Notes: generated from the letters alone by a model not told the origin. A stretch of DNA of 64,000 nt from Lachnospiraceae bacterium (GCA_021205755.1 JAJPWX010000046.1:1-64000); one strand, 5' to 3'; positions 50,401-61,272 are shown, counted from the stretch's first letter. Made by a program: numbers and translations.

Positions 50401-51899
50401 ATGAAAGAGCCGCAGCCGGAGGAGCAGGCTTCGTTCAGCTGCACACTGTCCACGGTACCATTTTTAATTTTAATGCACTTCATGTCCTGACCGCCGATGT
50501 CGAGGATACAGTCAACCTCCGGGTCAAAGAAGGATGCGGCGTAATAGTGCGACACCGTCTCCACTTCACCCTCATCGAGCAGCAGGGCGGATTTAATCAG
50601 CGCTTCCCCGTAGCCGGTCGAGCAGGACCAGGCGATATGCGCGTCCGCAGGAAGCAGAGAATAGATCTCCTGCACGGCCTGGATGGTCGTGCGCAGCGGA
50701 CTGCCGTTGTTATTGCTGTAAAACGAATACAAAAGTGTGCCGTCCTCGCTGACGAGGGCCGCTTTTGTCGTGGTGGAACCGGCGTCAATGCCCAGGAAGC
50801 AGTTGCCGCTGTAGGCGGAGAGATCACCGGTCTTTACCTTGTGATGGCTCTGCCGTTCAATGAAATCGTCGTAATCCTGCTGGGTGGCGAAAAGCGGCTC
50901 CATGCGGGCAACCTCAAATTCCATGTGGATGTTGCCGGACAGCCGGTGAATCAGCGCCCCGAAAGTTGTCACTTCCCCAGTATGATCCGTATGTGTATCT
51001 ACAGAAGCTTCGCTTCGGCCGCAGCTTTCACAGCTGCAGTCCTCACAGCCGTCCTCCATGACGGTAGAATGGAACTGATATTTTTCAGAAAGCTTCTCCA
51101 CATTCGCGTTCAGCGCAGATCCAATCGCCGCGAACAGGTGGGAATTCTCCGGTGTGATCGCGTGTTCTTCATCCAGCTTCAATGTGCGGATAAATGCCTC
51201 GCGCAGCTCGGAGAGGAAATGCAGCGGGCCTCCCAGGAATGTGATGTGTCCCCGGATCGGCTTGCCGCAGGCCAGGCCGCTGATGGTCTGGTTGACAACC
51301 GCCTGAAAAATCGAGGCCGACAGATCTTCCTTGGTCGCTCCGTCGTTAATCAGCGGCTGAATATCGGATTTCGCAAACACGCCGCAGCGCGCCGCAATCG
51401 TATACAGGGAAGAATAGTTCTTCGCGTACTCATTCAGCCCTGCGGCGTCTGTCTGCAGCAGGGAAGCCATCTGGTCAATGAACGAGCCGGTGCCGCCTGC
51501 GCAGACACCGTTCATACGCTGCTCCACATTGCCTCCTTCAAAATAGACAATTTTTGCGTCCTCGCCGCCAAGCTCGATTGCTACGTCTGTCTGCGGCACA
51601 TAGTGCTGCAGCGCAGTCGCGACCGCGATCACCTCCTGCACGAACGGTACCTGCAGGTGATTCGCCAGCGAGAGCCCGCCGGAGCCCGTGATGACCGGAG
51701 CTACCGTCAGGTCGCCGAGCTTTTCGGAGGCTTCCTGCAAAAGCGCAGAAAGTGTCTCCTGTATGTTGGCGTAATGCCGTCTGTAATCAGAAAATAATAA
51801 CTCTTTCTCCGGACTAAGTACCGCCACCTTGACTGTAGTGGAACCGATATCAATCCCGAGCGTATGTAAAAGAATGGTGGAATCGTTTGCCATAAACAT
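47403..51899 (-). CDS. Giant 2-hydroxyacyl-CoA dehydratase activator-like protein (two BadF/BcrA/HgdC ATPase domains + DUF2229 + dehydratase-like C-terminus)
   Basis: Two ASKHA motifs [17 protein letters not shown] and [40 protein letters not shown]; 1498 aa. Confidence 0.9.
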   Translation of the reverse strand: MFMANDSTILLHTLGIDIGSTTVKVAVLSPEKELLFSDYRRHYANIQETLSALLQEASEKLGDLTVAPVITGSGGLSLANHLQVPFVQEVIAVATALQHYVPQTDVAIELGGEDAKIVYFEGGNVEQRMNGVCAGGTGSFIDQMASLLQTDAAGLNEYAKNYSSLYTIAARCGVFAKSDIQPLINDGATKEDLSASIFQAVVNQTISGLACGKPIRGHITFLGGPLHFLSELREAFIRTLKLDEEHAITPENSHLFAAIGSALNANVEKLSEKYQFHSTVMEDGCEDCSCESCGRSEASVDTHTDHTGEVTTFGALIHRLSGNIHMEFEVARMEPLFATQQDYDDFIERQSHHKVKTGDLSAYSGNCFLGIDAGSTTTKAALVSEDGTLLYSFYSNNNGSPLRTTIQAVQEIYSLLPADAHIAWSCSTGYGEALIKSALLLDEGEVETVSHYYAASFFDPEVDCILDIGGQDMKCIKIKNGTVDSVQLNEACSSGCGSFIETFAKSLNYSVQDFAKAALFAKHPIDLGTRCTVFMNSKVKQAQKEGAEVSDISAGLAYSVIKNALYKVIKVSDASQLGHHIVVQGGTFYNDGVLRSFERIANCEAIRPDIAGIMGAFGAALVARERYQAEVAKYEKAKRIADAQTTCPTWSESDAADAEAAASQTPAFPKSTMLSIERINALEYTTSSAKCKGCTNQCRLTINRFSGGRQFISGNRCERGIGKERNKDHVPNLFEYKNKLLFSYEPLPEDEAERGIVGIPRVLNMYENYPFWFRFFTELKYRVILSPPSTRKIYELGIESIPSESECYPAKLAHGHIEWLIKKGIKYIFYPCIPYERTEFEDAPNHYNCPIVTSYAENIKNNVESLRSEHVRFENPFIAFTNLDTVTKRLKEVFPDIPATEVTAAAKAGWEEMAKTRQAMYDKGQETLKYLEETGRHGIVLAGRPYHIDSEINHGIPELINSYGVAVLTEDSVSNLNPVERPLQVLDQWMYHSRLYGAANFVKTREDLDLIQLNSFGCGLDAVTTDEVNDILSRSGKIYTCLKIDEVNNLGAARIRVRSLLSAIRVRKERGDEPRQIVPANIERVQFTKEMRKDYTILCPQMSPIHFRVISAAMNASGYHLEVLPNDNRHAIDMGLRYVNNDACYPSLMVVGQIMEALLSGKYDLDHTAVIMTQTGGGCRASNYVGFIRRALEKAGMQQIPVISLNLSGLEGNPGFTLSYSLLKRALFALEFGDIFMRCLYRMRPYEKEPGSANALFKKWEDRCCEFVSGNPSYLEYKKLCREIIRDFDNLPITDEVKPKVGVVGEILVKFMPAANNYLVELLEKEGAQAVVPDLMDFFLYCFYNQNFKSQNLGTKKSTATFANLGIAFLEKLRAAAGDELRKSVHFDPPSKINELGEMAKDIVSLGNQTGEGWFLTGEMLELIHSGVNNIVCTQPFACLPNHVVGKGVIKELRRQYPMSNIVAIDYDPGASEVNQLNRIKLMLSTAQKNLKKEAAER

Positions 51900-52012
51900 T
51901 GCGGATATGCCGCACCCTCCTTTGTATCTTTTGCGCTGAAGTTTTATTCAAGCATTCCGTATTATAGTACAAACCTTTGAAAATAGCAAATACTACATTT
52001 CACCATTCCGAA

Positions 52013-52061
52013 AAAGTCAATCATAAAATTGATTGACTTTGCGAATCAGGAATATTATGAT
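52013..52061 (+). promoter_or_regulatory. tgt promoter with 10-bp inverted repeat overlapping the -35
   Basis: aaagtcaatc-ataaaatt-gattgacttt (52013-52040); TTGACT-17 nt-TATGAT (52033-52061). Confidence 0.65.
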
Positions 52062-52110
52062 ACAAAGGATTTTGAAAACACGGGCGATGTTCCGTTCTGG
52101 GAGATATGGA

Positions 52111-53247
52111 ATGTATAAAATTATAAAAAGAGATCACCTTGCGAAGAGGGCAGTTTTTGAGACCGTGCACGGGACGGTGCAGACACCCGTATTTATGAAT
52201 GTGGGGACAGTTGCGGCCATCAAGGGCGCGGTGGCGACGACCGATCTGTATGAGATCGGCACACAGATTGAATTATCCAATACGTATCATCTGCATGTGC
52301 GTCCGGGAGATGAGGTTATAAAAAAGCTGGGCGGCCTGCACCGTTTCATGAACTGGGAGCGGCCGATTCTCACGGACTCAGGCGGATTTCAGGTGTTTTC
52401 CCTTGCCAGTCTCCGCAAAATAAAAGAGGAGGGCGTTACCTTCCAGTCGCACATCGACGGGCATAAGATTTTTATGGGACCGGAGCAGAGCATGCAGATT
52501 CAGTCTAATCTCGGTTCGACGATCGCGATGGCGTTTGATGAGTGTCCGTCAAGTGTAGCAGACCGTAGCTATGTGCAGGCTTCTGTTGACCGCACAGCGC
52601 GCTGGCTGGTACGCTGTAAGGATGAGATGCAGCGGCTGAACGCTTTGCCGGATACCATTAATCCGCACCAGCTGCTGTTTGGTATCAATCAGGGTGCGAT
52701 CTATGAGGATATTCGCATTGAGCACGCGAAGCGCATCTCGGAGCTGGAGCTGGACGGTTATGCGATCGGAGGTCTGGCGGTCGGAGAATCGCACGAGCAG
52801 ATGTACCATATACTGGATGAGGTCGTACCTTATCTGCCGCAGGACAAGCCGACGTATCTGATGGGGGTAGGGACGCCTGTGAATATCCTGGAAGGCGTCG
52901 CGCGCGGCGTAGATTTTTTTGACTGTGTCTATCCGAGCCGGAACGGACGTCATGGTCATGTTTATACCAAAAACGGCAAATTAAACCTGTTTAACGCGAA
53001 ATATGAACTGGATTCACGCCCCATCGAGGAGGGTTGCGGCTGCCCTGCCTGCCGCCACTACAGCCGTGCTTATATCCGCCATCTGCTGAAAGCGAAAGAA
53101 ATGCTTGGAATGCGGCTTTGCGTATTGCATAATCTTTACCATTATAATCACTTGATGGAGGAGATTCGCGAAGCGATTGAGCAGGAGCGTTATGAGGTCT
53201 TCAAAAAGGAAAAAATCGATCGTTACTCACAGGGAGCAGACGCCTGA
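52111..53247 (+). CDS. tgt: Queuine tRNA-ribosyltransferase
   Basis: MYKIIKRDHLAKRAVFETVHGTVQTPVFMNVGT; LTDSGGFQVFSL; FDCVYPSRNGRHG; CGCPACRHYSRAY zinc site. Confidence 0.95.
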   Translation: MYKIIKRDHLAKRAVFETVHGTVQTPVFMNVGTVAAIKGAVATTDLYEIGTQIELSNTYHLHVRPGDEVIKKLGGLHRFMNWERPILTDSGGFQVFSLASLRKIKEEGVTFQSHIDGHKIFMGPEQSMQIQSNLGSTIAMAFDECPSSVADRSYVQASVDRTARWLVRCKDEMQRLNALPDTINPHQLLFGINQGAIYEDIRIEHAKRISELELDGYAIGGLAVGESHEQMYHILDEVVPYLPQDKPTYLMGVGTPVNILEGVARGVDFFDCVYPSRNGRHGHVYTKNGKLNLFNAKYELDSRPIEEGCGCPACRHYSRAYIRHLLKAKEMLGMRLCVLHNLYHYNHLMEEIREAIEQERYEVFKKEKIDRYSQGADA

Positions 53248-53288
53248 GAACCATACATTTCCATATATGCATGCCAAACAAATGTTCC

Positions 53289-53316
53289 TCACCCATTTTC
53301 AATCCGAAATGGGTGA
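53289..53316 (+). terminator. Hairpin downstream of tgt
   Basis: tcacccattt-tcaatccg-aaatgggtga 10-bp stem, no strong U-tract. Confidence 0.5.
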
Positions 53317-53406
53317 TGTCAGGCAAGAAAAAGCATGATATAATCACGGCAGGTAAAAAAAACGATGTGACGGCTATGCCTGACAGGAAAGAAGAAGGAG
53401 GTGCAG

Positions 53407-53712
53407 ATGGAAAAGAAATTACGACACTATGAATTCGAAGGCGCGGTATTTGATATACCGATGTACTACGATCAGCTGGCAGACATGTATATTGAAGAAT
53501 ACCGGAATTTTTATGAAAATCCTGCCTGGACGAAAGACGGACATCCGATCATGGGTTCCGTGGAGGAGGCCTGCCTCTGCGGGGAATGGGACAAACCGGA
53601 GCGATGCAATACCTGTGGTTCCTGCCGTTTCTTTCAATTACTCGCTCCGCATACCCTGATCGGGGTGTGCAGGCAAAAAAACGGCTTTGGGCGAATAAAA
53701 AATAGTGGCTGA
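53407..53712 (+). CDS. Small cysteine-rich protein, possible Fe-S or zinc site
   Basis: ACLCGEWDKPERCNTCGSCRFFQLLAPHTLIGVCRQKNG. Confidence 0.65.
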   Translation: MEKKLRHYEFEGAVFDIPMYYDQLADMYIEEYRNFYENPAWTKDGHPIMGSVEEACLCGEWDKPERCNTCGSCRFFQLLAPHTLIGVCRQKNGFGRIKNSG

Positions 53713-53852
53713 AGCAAAAAAAGACTTGATTCGTGGAGATGGATTGTGTATTATGGTATGCAGTCAGCCGAAACATCTCGCCTGAAATGCGCCAGGGGCG
53801 AGTTTCGGAAAGATGTTGCGGCGAAATACGAGAGAATCAGGAGGCTCATGAG

Positions 53853-54167
53853 ATGTTGAACTTATTAACAGATTCCACCACATCGACTGGCAGCAGTATG
53901 ATCGTGCTGATTATTTACATTGTGGTGATTGGTGTTGCGATGTATTTTTTTGCGGTTCGTCCGCAGAAAAAGGAGCAGAAGCGGATGCAGGCGTTGATTA
54001 ATTCCGTGGAAGTCGGGGACACCGTTGTCACGACGAGCGGCTTTTACGGAGTGGTGATTGACCTGACAGATGAGGATTGCATTGTAGAGTTCGGGAGCAA
54101 TAAAAACTGCCGGATTCCGATGAAGAAGTCGGCGATTGCGGATGTGGAGAAAGCCGGACAGGCATAA
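53853..54167 (+). CDS. yajC: Preprotein translocase subunit YajC
   Basis: Single N-terminal TM, FAVRPQKKEQKRMQALINSVEVGDTVVTTSGFYGVV. Confidence 0.93.
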   Translation: MLNLLTDSTTSTGSSMIVLIIYIVVIGVAMYFFAVRPQKKEQKRMQALINSVEVGDTVVTTSGFYGVVIDLTDEDCIVEFGSNKNCRIPMKKSAIADVEKAGQA

Positions 54168-54245
54168 GGATTGTGTATGGAGTACCGGGAAGGTACGGAT
54201 AAGCGCTATGCGTCAGACTGGCTGCATGGCGTTTTTATCATATGG

Positions 54246-54325
54246 AGTAACAGTTCAGAACAGCATCGACCGGAGCGAAACGGAGATGTGCAGGTTTACC
54301 TGCTAAAGGCTGTATTTTCTTCATG
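54246..54325 (+). repeat. Structured repeat, family A, copy 3 (5' half only, upstream of leuB)
   Basis: gtaacagttcagaacagcatcgaccgg...gtgcaggtttacctgctaaaggctgtattttct. Confidence 0.88.
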
Positions 54326-54348
54326 AAAAATTGTAGAGGAGAACGGAT

Positions 54349-55431
54349 ATGAACTATAAGATAGCGGTCATTCCGGGCGATGGGATTGGCCCGGAGATTG
54401 TGAAGCAGGCACAGCGCGTACTGGATGCGGCTGCTGCGAAATTTGGCTTTGAACTGGAATACACCAGTCTTTTGATGGGCGGCGCATCGATTGATGCGAA
54501 TGGTGTTCCTCTGACAGAGGAAACCATCTCCATTGCAAAAGCGAGCGATGCGGTACTGATGGGCTCCATCGGCGGCGACGCGAAGACGTCTCCGTGGTAT
54601 CAGCTTCCGCCGAATCTGCGCCCGGAAGCAGGGCTTCTGGGGATTCGCAAGGCTCTGAATCTGTTTGCGAACCTTCGGCCTGCGTATCTTTATGAGGAGT
54701 TAAAGGCAGCCTGCCCGCTCTCGGATGAAACCATCGGTGATGGTTTTGATATGGTGATTGTGCGTGAACTGACTGGCGGCCTGTATTTTGGCGAGCGGCA
54801 CACGGAAACAGTGGATGGGGTACGGACAGCGACCGATACACTGGTGTATAATGAAAATGAGATTCGCCGGATTGCGAGGAAAGCCTTTGAGATCGCACAA
54901 AAGCGCCGCAAAAAGGTGTGCAGTGTGGATAAGGCGAATGTGCTGGATTCCTCACGTCTCTGGAGAGCTGTAGTCGAGGAAGTCGCGAAGGATTATCCGG
55001 ATGTTGAATTGTCTCATATGCTGGTGGACAATTGTGCGATGCAGATTGTAAAGGATCCGGCGCAGTTTGATGTGATTCTGACAGAGAATATGTTTGGAGA
55101 TATTCTTTCGGATGAGGCGAGCATGGTGACCGGTTCGATCGGGATGCTTTCCTCCGCCTCTTTGAATGAGACAAAGTTCGGTCTTTATGAGCCGAGTCAT
55201 GGCTCCGCTCCGGATATCGCGGGGCAGGGCATCGCGAACCCGATCGCTACCATTTTATCTGCGGCGATGCTCCTTCGATATTCGCTGGATCAGGACGAGG
55301 CGGCGGACGCGATTGAGAATGCGGTGAAGCAGGTGCTGAGTGAGGGTTACCGTACTGTGGATATTATGAGCGAGGGCTGCGAAAAAGTCGGCACGGAAAA
55401 GATGGGTGAGCTGATCGCCGAGCGCGTGTAA
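54349..55431 (+). CDS. leuB: 3-isopropylmalate dehydrogenase
   Basis: [48 protein letters not shown]. Confidence 0.96.
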   Translation: MNYKIAVIPGDGIGPEIVKQAQRVLDAAAAKFGFELEYTSLLMGGASIDANGVPLTEETISIAKASDAVLMGSIGGDAKTSPWYQLPPNLRPEAGLLGIRKALNLFANLRPAYLYEELKAACPLSDETIGDGFDMVIVRELTGGLYFGERHTETVDGVRTATDTLVYNENEIRRIARKAFEIAQKRRKKVCSVDKANVLDSSRLWRAVVEEVAKDYPDVELSHMLVDNCAMQIVKDPAQFDVILTENMFGDILSDEASMVTGSIGMLSSASLNETKFGLYEPSHGSAPDIAGQGIANPIATILSAAMLLRYSLDQDEAADAIENAVKQVLSEGYRTVDIMSEGCEKVGTEKMGELIAERV

Positions 55432-55465
55432 GATTGAGAATGAGTAAAGAGAGGAGATTTGTGAA

Positions 55466-57139
55466 ATGAGAAGTGACGCAGTAAAAAAGGGCGTGCAGCA
55501 GGCGCCGCACCGTTCTCTGTTCCATGCATTGGGATTGTCAGAGGAAGAGATGAAGCGGCCGCTGGTCGGCATTGTAAGTTCCTATAATGAAGTGGTTCCG
55601 GGACATATGAACCTGGATAAGATTACAGAAGCAGTGAAGCTCGGCGTATCGCTGGCCGGCGGTGTACCGCGGGAGTTCCCGGCGATTGCCGTCTGCGATG
55701 GTATTGCGATGGGACACATTGGTATGAAGTATTCGCTTGTGACGCGCGACCTGATCGCGGATTCGACCGAGTGCATGGCGATGGCGCATCAGTTTGACGC
55801 GCTGGTGATGATCCCGAACTGTGACAAGAACGTGCCTGGGCTTCTGATGGCGGCTGCGCGGCTAAATATTCCGACAATTTTTGTCAGCGGCGGTCCGATG
55901 ATGGCAGGCCACCACAGAGGACGCAAGCGCAGCCTTTCCAGTATGTTTGAGGCGGTCGGCGAGCACGCGGCCGGGAAGATGACGGATGAAGAACTGACCG
56001 AATTTGAGCATAACGCATGTCCGACCTGCGGTTCCTGCTCCGGCATGTATACCGCGAATAGTATGAACTGTCTGACCGAGGTGCTCGGCATGGGCCTGAA
56101 GGGGAATGGTACGATTCCGGCGGTATATTCTGACCGCATTATTTTGGCGAAGATGGCCGGTATGCAGGTGATGGAGCTTCTGAAAAACGACATCCGCCCG
56201 CGTGACATTATGACGGAAAAGGCGTTTATGAATGCGCTGACAGTGGATATGGCGCTCGGTTGCTCGACAAACAGTATGCTGCATCTTCCGGCGATTGCGC
56301 ATGAGGCAGGCGTAGAGCTGAATGTAGACATAGCCAACGAAATCAGTGCGCGTACACCGAATATCTGTCATCTGGCGCCGGCGGGTCCGACCTATATGGA
56401 AGACCTGAATGAGGCAGGCGGCGTATACGCGGTGATGAATGAACTGACGAAGAAGAACCTGCTGAACCTGGACTGCATGACAGTGACCGGAAAGACAGTA
56501 GGAGAGAATATTAAGGACTGTGCAAACCTGAATCCGGAAGTCATCCGGCCGGTGGAGAATCCATACAGTACGACTGGCGGACTTGCTGTCCTGAAAGGCA
56601 ATCTGGCGCCGGAGGGCAGCGTAGTAAAGCGTTCTGCGGTTGCGCCGGAGATGATGGTGCATGAGGGACCGGCTCGTGTCTTTGACTGTGAGGAGGATGC
56701 GATTGAAACCATCCTTGGCGGAGGAATCCATCCGGGGGATGTAGTTGTCATTCGCTATGAAGGACCAAAAGGCGGACCGGGTATGCGCGAAATGCTGAAC
56801 CCCACTTCCGCGATTGCTGGTATGGGGCTTGGCTCTACCGTGGCTCTGATCACGGACGGGCGTTTCAGCGGCGCCTCCAGAGGCGCTTCGATCGGACATG
56901 TCTGCCCAGAGGCAGCGGTCGGCGGACCGATTGCGCTGGTCGAAGAGGGCGATATTATTAAGGTGAATATTCCGGAATGCACGCTGACGCTGGACGTAGA
57001 TGAGGAAGAACTTGCGAAGCGGCGGGCGGCATGGCAGCCAAGAGAGCCGAAGGTAAAGACTGGCTATCTGGAGCGCTACGCAGCGCTGGTGACAAGCGCG
57101 AGCCGCGGTGCGGTGCTGGAAGTACCGGGAAAGAATTAA
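55466..57139 (+). CDS. ilvD: Dihydroxy-acid dehydratase
   Basis: [63 protein letters not shown]. Confidence 0.96.
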   Translation: MRSDAVKKGVQQAPHRSLFHALGLSEEEMKRPLVGIVSSYNEVVPGHMNLDKITEAVKLGVSLAGGVPREFPAIAVCDGIAMGHIGMKYSLVTRDLIADSTECMAMAHQFDALVMIPNCDKNVPGLLMAAARLNIPTIFVSGGPMMAGHHRGRKRSLSSMFEAVGEHAAGKMTDEELTEFEHNACPTCGSCSGMYTANSMNCLTEVLGMGLKGNGTIPAVYSDRIILAKMAGMQVMELLKNDIRPRDIMTEKAFMNALTVDMALGCSTNSMLHLPAIAHEAGVELNVDIANEISARTPNICHLAPAGPTYMEDLNEAGGVYAVMNELTKKNLLNLDCMTVTGKTVGENIKDCANLNPEVIRPVENPYSTTGGLAVLKGNLAPEGSVVKRSAVAPEMMVHEGPARVFDCEEDAIETILGGGIHPGDVVVIRYEGPKGGPGMREMLNPTSAIAGMGLGSTVALITDGRFSGASRGASIGHVCPEAAVGGPIALVEEGDIIKVNIPECTLTLDVDEEELAKRRAAWQPREPKVKTGYLERYAALVTSASRGAVLEVPGKN

Positions 57140-57188
57140 TCATATAGTCGGAAAGATTAAACAGAAGGATTCGAAAGGAAATACACGG

Positions 57189-58862
57189 ATGAAATTAAAT
57201 GGTTCTCAAATTGTAATCGAGTGCTTAAAGGAGCAGGGCGTAGACACGGTCTTCGGCTATCCGGGCGGCACGATTCTGAATATCTATGATGAACTGTATA
57301 AACACAGCGGGGAGATTCGCCATATCCTGACGTCCCATGAGCAGGGCGCCTCCCACGCGGCGGACGGATACGCGCGTTCTACCGGAAAAGTGGGCGTCTG
57401 CCTGGCAACCTCCGGACCGGGCGCGACGAACCTGGTGACCGGTATCGCGACGGCTTATATGGATTCGATCCCAATCGTGGCGATCACGGCGAATGTGGCA
57501 GTGTCCGCGCTTGGCCGTGACAGCTTTCAGGAGATCGATATTGCGGGTATCACCACACCGATTACGAAGCATAATTTTATTGTGAAGGATATTACAAAGC
57601 TCGCGGATACGATCCGCTGGGCCTTCCAGATCGCGCAGGAGGGACGTCCGGGACCGGTTTTGGTAGATATTCCGAAGGATGTCACTGCGGCAGTCACAGA
57701 GTTTGAACCGCAGGTGCCGGAAAAGCCGGAGCGCAGTACGGAGTATATCCGGGAAGCAGATCTGGATGCGGCCGTGAAGCTGATTAATGAGTGCGAAAAG
57801 CCATTCGTGTTTGTCGGCGGCGGCGCGGTGCGCTCGGACGCGTCAGAGGAACTGAAAAGATTTGTAGATAAGGTGCATGCGCCAGTGGCGGATTCTCTCA
57901 TGGGCAAGGGAGCATTTGACGGCAGAGAAGAGATGTACTGCGGCATGCTCGGCATGCATGGGACAAAGACCGCAAACCTTGGCGTGAGCCAGTGCGACCT
58001 GCTGATTACGATTGGTGCGCGTTTCAGCGACCGTGTGATCGGAAATGCCGCAACCTTTGCCAGAAACGCAAAGGTTCTGCAGATTGACGTTGACCCGGCG
58101 GAGATCAACAAGAATATTCAGGTGGATACCAGCATCATCGGCGATGTCCGTGAAGTTCTGAAGCGGCTGAATGCGCGGATTGAGGATCACCGTCACGATG
58201 AATGGGATGATTCGATCAAAGAACTGAAAAAGAAATATCCATTGAAATACAATGAAAATGGCCTGACCGGCCCCTATGTGGTGGAAGAGATTTACCGCCA
58301 GACGCAGGGCGACGCAATTATCGTAACCGACGTTGGTCAGCACCAGATGTGGACCGCGCAGTATTACAAGTTCTCCAAACCGCGCACGCTTCTTTCCTCT
58401 GGTGGCCTGGGCACGATGGGCTATGGTGTCGGAGCCGCGATTGGCGCGAAAGTGGCGAACCCGGATAAGACGGTGATCAATATCGCGGGCGACGGCTGTT
58501 TCCGCATGAATATGAACGAGATTGCCACAGCGGTACGCTACAACATACCGATCATTGAAGTGGTGATCAATAATCATGTACTCGGTATGGTGCGCCAGTG
58601 GCAGACCCTGTTTTATGACAAGCGCTATTCCGCGACGATACTCAACGACCAGGTGGATTTTGTAAAGCTGGCGGAGGCCATGGGTGCGGTTGGTATTCTG
58701 GTGACGGAAAAAGAAGAGGTCGGACCGGCGATTGAAAGAGCGATCGGCCTGGGACGTCCGGTGGTGATCGACTGTCAGATTGACGCTGATGATAAGGTGT
58801 TCCCGATGGTATCGCCTGGAGCGGCGATTGATACTGCGTTTGACCAGGATGACCTGAAATAA
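57189..58862 (+). CDS. ilvB: Acetolactate synthase large subunit
   Basis: YPGGTILNIYDEL; GPGATNLVTGIATAYMDSIP; GDGCFRMNMNEIATA. Confidence 0.95.
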   Translation: MKLNGSQIVIECLKEQGVDTVFGYPGGTILNIYDELYKHSGEIRHILTSHEQGASHAADGYARSTGKVGVCLATSGPGATNLVTGIATAYMDSIPIVAITANVAVSALGRDSFQEIDIAGITTPITKHNFIVKDITKLADTIRWAFQIAQEGRPGPVLVDIPKDVTAAVTEFEPQVPEKPERSTEYIREADLDAAVKLINECEKPFVFVGGGAVRSDASEELKRFVDKVHAPVADSLMGKGAFDGREEMYCGMLGMHGTKTANLGVSQCDLLITIGARFSDRVIGNAATFARNAKVLQIDVDPAEINKNIQVDTSIIGDVREVLKRLNARIEDHRHDEWDDSIKELKKKYPLKYNENGLTGPYVVEEIYRQTQGDAIIVTDVGQHQMWTAQYYKFSKPRTLLSSGGLGTMGYGVGAAIGAKVANPDKTVINIAGDGCFRMNMNEIATAVRYNIPIIEVVINNHVLGMVRQWQTLFYDKRYSATILNDQVDFVKLAEAMGAVGILVTEKEEVGPAIERAIGLGRPVVIDCQIDADDKVFPMVSPGAAIDTAFDQDDLK

Positions 58863-58938
58863 ATGATTTTCCCTTGTAACGGTCTGTGAAGGTACAGGAC
58901 AGTTATGAATGGGAAATATACGAGGAGGAAATGAAAAA

Positions 58939-60021
58939 ATGAGCAGAGTGTACAACTTTTCAGCCGGTCCGGCGGTATTGCCGGAGGAGGTTCTGCGCGA
59001 AGTGCAGGACGAGATGATGGATTATGGCGGCAGCGGGATGTCCGTGATGGAGATGAGCCACCGCTCGAAGGTGTTTGATAACATTATTCAGGAAGCAGAG
59101 CAGGATCTGCGCGATCTGATGGGGATTCCGGACAATTACCGCGTGCTGTTCATGCAGGGCGGCGCGAGCCTGCAGTTTGCGATGATCCCGATGAACCTGA
59201 TGAAGAACCGGGTAGCGGACTATGTGATTACCGGCCAGTGGGCGAAAAAAGCATGGCAGGAAGCGCAGAAGTACGGTACCGCGAACGCAGTGGCGTCCAG
59301 CGCAGACAAGACGTTCTCCTATATTCCGGATTGCAGTGATCTGCCGATCAGTGAGAATGCTGACTATGTGTACATCTGTGAGAACAATACCATTTACGGG
59401 ACAAAATACAAAAAACTCCCGAATACGAAAGGAAAGATTCTGGTTTCCGATGTATCCTCCTGCTTCCTTTCTGAACCAGTAAATGTGACAGATTACGGCA
59501 TTATTTATGGCGGCGTCCAGAAGAACATCGGACCGGCCGGGATGGTGATTTCCGTGATTCGCGATGACCTGATTACGGATGATGTGATGGAGTGCACGCC
59601 GACTATGATGAAATTCAAAACACACGCCGATGCGGGCTCTCTTTACAACACCCCGAACTGCTGGTGCATTTATGTGTGCGGCAAGGTCTTCAAGTGGCTG
59701 AAAGCGATGGGCGGTCTTTCTGTGATGAAGGAGCGCAATGAGAAAAAAGCTGCGATTCTTTATGATTTTCTGGATAACAGCCGGTTGTTCCACGGTACGG
59801 TGGTGAAGGAAGACCGTTCCCTGATGAATGTTCCTTTCGTGACCGGGGATAATGAGCTGGACGCGAAGTTTGTCAAAGAAGCAGAGGCAGCCGGATTTGT
59901 GAACCTCAAAGGTCACCGCACCGTTGGCGGTATGCGCGCCAGCATCTACAACGCGATGCCGCAGGAGGGCGTGGAGAAGCTGGTGGAGTTTATGAAAGAT
60001 TTTGAAGAGAAAACTCTGTGA
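58939..60021 (+). CDS. serC: Phosphoserine aminotransferase
   Basis: MSRVYNFSAGPAVLPEEVL; GGVQKNIGPAGMVISVIR. Confidence 0.96.
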   Translation: MSRVYNFSAGPAVLPEEVLREVQDEMMDYGGSGMSVMEMSHRSKVFDNIIQEAEQDLRDLMGIPDNYRVLFMQGGASLQFAMIPMNLMKNRVADYVITGQWAKKAWQEAQKYGTANAVASSADKTFSYIPDCSDLPISENADYVYICENNTIYGTKYKKLPNTKGKILVSDVSSCFLSEPVNVTDYGIIYGGVQKNIGPAGMVISVIRDDLITDDVMECTPTMMKFKTHADAGSLYNTPNCWCIYVCGKVFKWLKAMGGLSVMKERNEKKAAILYDFLDNSRLFHGTVVKEDRSLMNVPFVTGDNELDAKFVKEAEAAGFVNLKGHRTVGGMRASIYNAMPQEGVEKLVEFMKDFEEKTL

Positions 60022-60108
60022 GTGCAAGTATGGATAAACTCGCAGGTATCGTATAATACAAGCAATTTGCATGAATGAATGATTCTTATTAAAGAGGCAT
60101 AAAACAAC

Positions 60109-61272
60109 ATGTATCAGTATAAATGTTTAAATCCAATCGCGACAGCGGGACTGAATCAGCTGTCCGGCCAGTATGCGCAGGTAGAGAATCTGGAAGAGGC
60201 GGACGCGGTGCTGGTGCGCAGCGCAAATATGCATGAGTTGGAGTTGCCGGATACCCTCCAGGCCATCGCTCGTGCGGGAGCCGGGGTAAATAATATCCCG
60301 CTTGACTTATGTGCCGAAAAAGGCATTGTTGTATTTAATACACCGGGTGCGAATGCGAATGGTGTAAAAGAGCTGGTGATTGCGGGGATGCTGCTTGCAG
60401 CCCGCGATATTGTCGGCGGGGTTGGCTGGGTGGAAAGCCAGGCGGGCAACGCAGATGTACAGAAACAGGCGGAAAAAGAGAAGAAACGCTTTGCGGGAAC
60501 GGAACTGCGCGGCAAGAAGCTTGGTATCATCGGTCTTGGCGCGATTGGCGTGCAGGTGGCGAACGCGGCGACACATCTTTGCATGGAAGTGTATGGGTAC
60601 GACCCCTATATTTCCGTAGACGCAGCCTGGAATCTTTCACGCAGCATTCATCATATCACGGATGTAGAGCAGATTTACGCGCAGTGCGACTATATTACGA
60701 TTCATGTTCCACTGATGGATTCCACCCGCGGTATGATCGATCAGGCGGCGATTTCCAAAATGAAGCCGAACGCAGTGGTGCTGAACTTTGCGAGAGATCT
60801 TCTGGTAGATGAAAAGGCAATAGTTGCAGCTCTGGAAGAAGGGCACATCCACCGTTATGTATCCGATTTTCCAAATCCGGAGACGGTTGGCAAAAAAGGC
60901 GTTATTATTACACCGCATCTGGGCGCATCTACTGCGGAAGCGGAAGAAAACTGTGCAGTGATGGCAGTGAATGAGCTGCGGAATTTCCTGGAAAACGGCA
61001 ATATCCGCAATTCTGTGAACTATCCGAACTGTGACATGGGCGTGTGTACGCACATGGCCCGTGTGGCGATTTACCATAAGAATGTGCCGAAAATGATCAG
61101 CCGGTTTACCGATGTGCTTGGCGATATGAATATTCAGAATATGAGCAACACCAGCCGCGGTGACTATGCCTATACGTTGGTTGATCTGGATGCTCCGGTT
61201 TCGGACGAGATTGTGGCCGGGCTCAGGGCGGTAAAGGATGTCATTAAAGTGCGTGTGGTAAAAAACGGCTGA
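60109..61272 (+). CDS. serA: D-3-phosphoglycerate dehydrogenase with C-terminal ACT-like region
   Basis: IARAGAGVNNIPLDLCAEKGIVVFNTPGANANGVKELV; LGIIGLGAIGVQVANAA; ITPHLGASTAEAEENCA. Confidence 0.93.
   Translation: MYQYKCLNPIATAGLNQLSGQYAQVENLEEADAVLVRSANMHELELPDTLQAIARAGAGVNNIPLDLCAEKGIVVFNTPGANANGVKELVIAGMLLAARDIVGGVGWVESQAGNADVQKQAEKEKKRFAGTELRGKKLGIIGLGAIGVQVANAATHLCMEVYGYDPYISVDAAWNLSRSIHHITDVEQIYAQCDYITIHVPLMDSTRGMIDQAAISKMKPNAVVLNFARDLLVDEKAIVAALEEGHIHRYVSDFPNPETVGKKGVIITPHLGASTAEAEENCAVMAVNELRNFLENGNIRNSVNYPNCDMGVCTHMARVAIYHKNVPKMISRFTDVLGDMNIQNMSNTSRGDYAYTLVDLDAPVSDEIVAGLRAVKDVIKVRVVKNG

Noticed and set aside
48399-51797. Long plus-strand ORFs (434 and 488 aa) inside the giant activator gene
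   Set aside because: Antisense shadow ORFs of a high-GC3 coding region; translations are low-complexity with no recognisable domain, whereas the minus-strand frame has clear ASKHA motifs.
57843-60072. Two 370-aa minus-strand ORFs opposite ilvB and serC
   Set aside because: Antisense shadows; identical lengths are coincidental and the sequences are unrelated.
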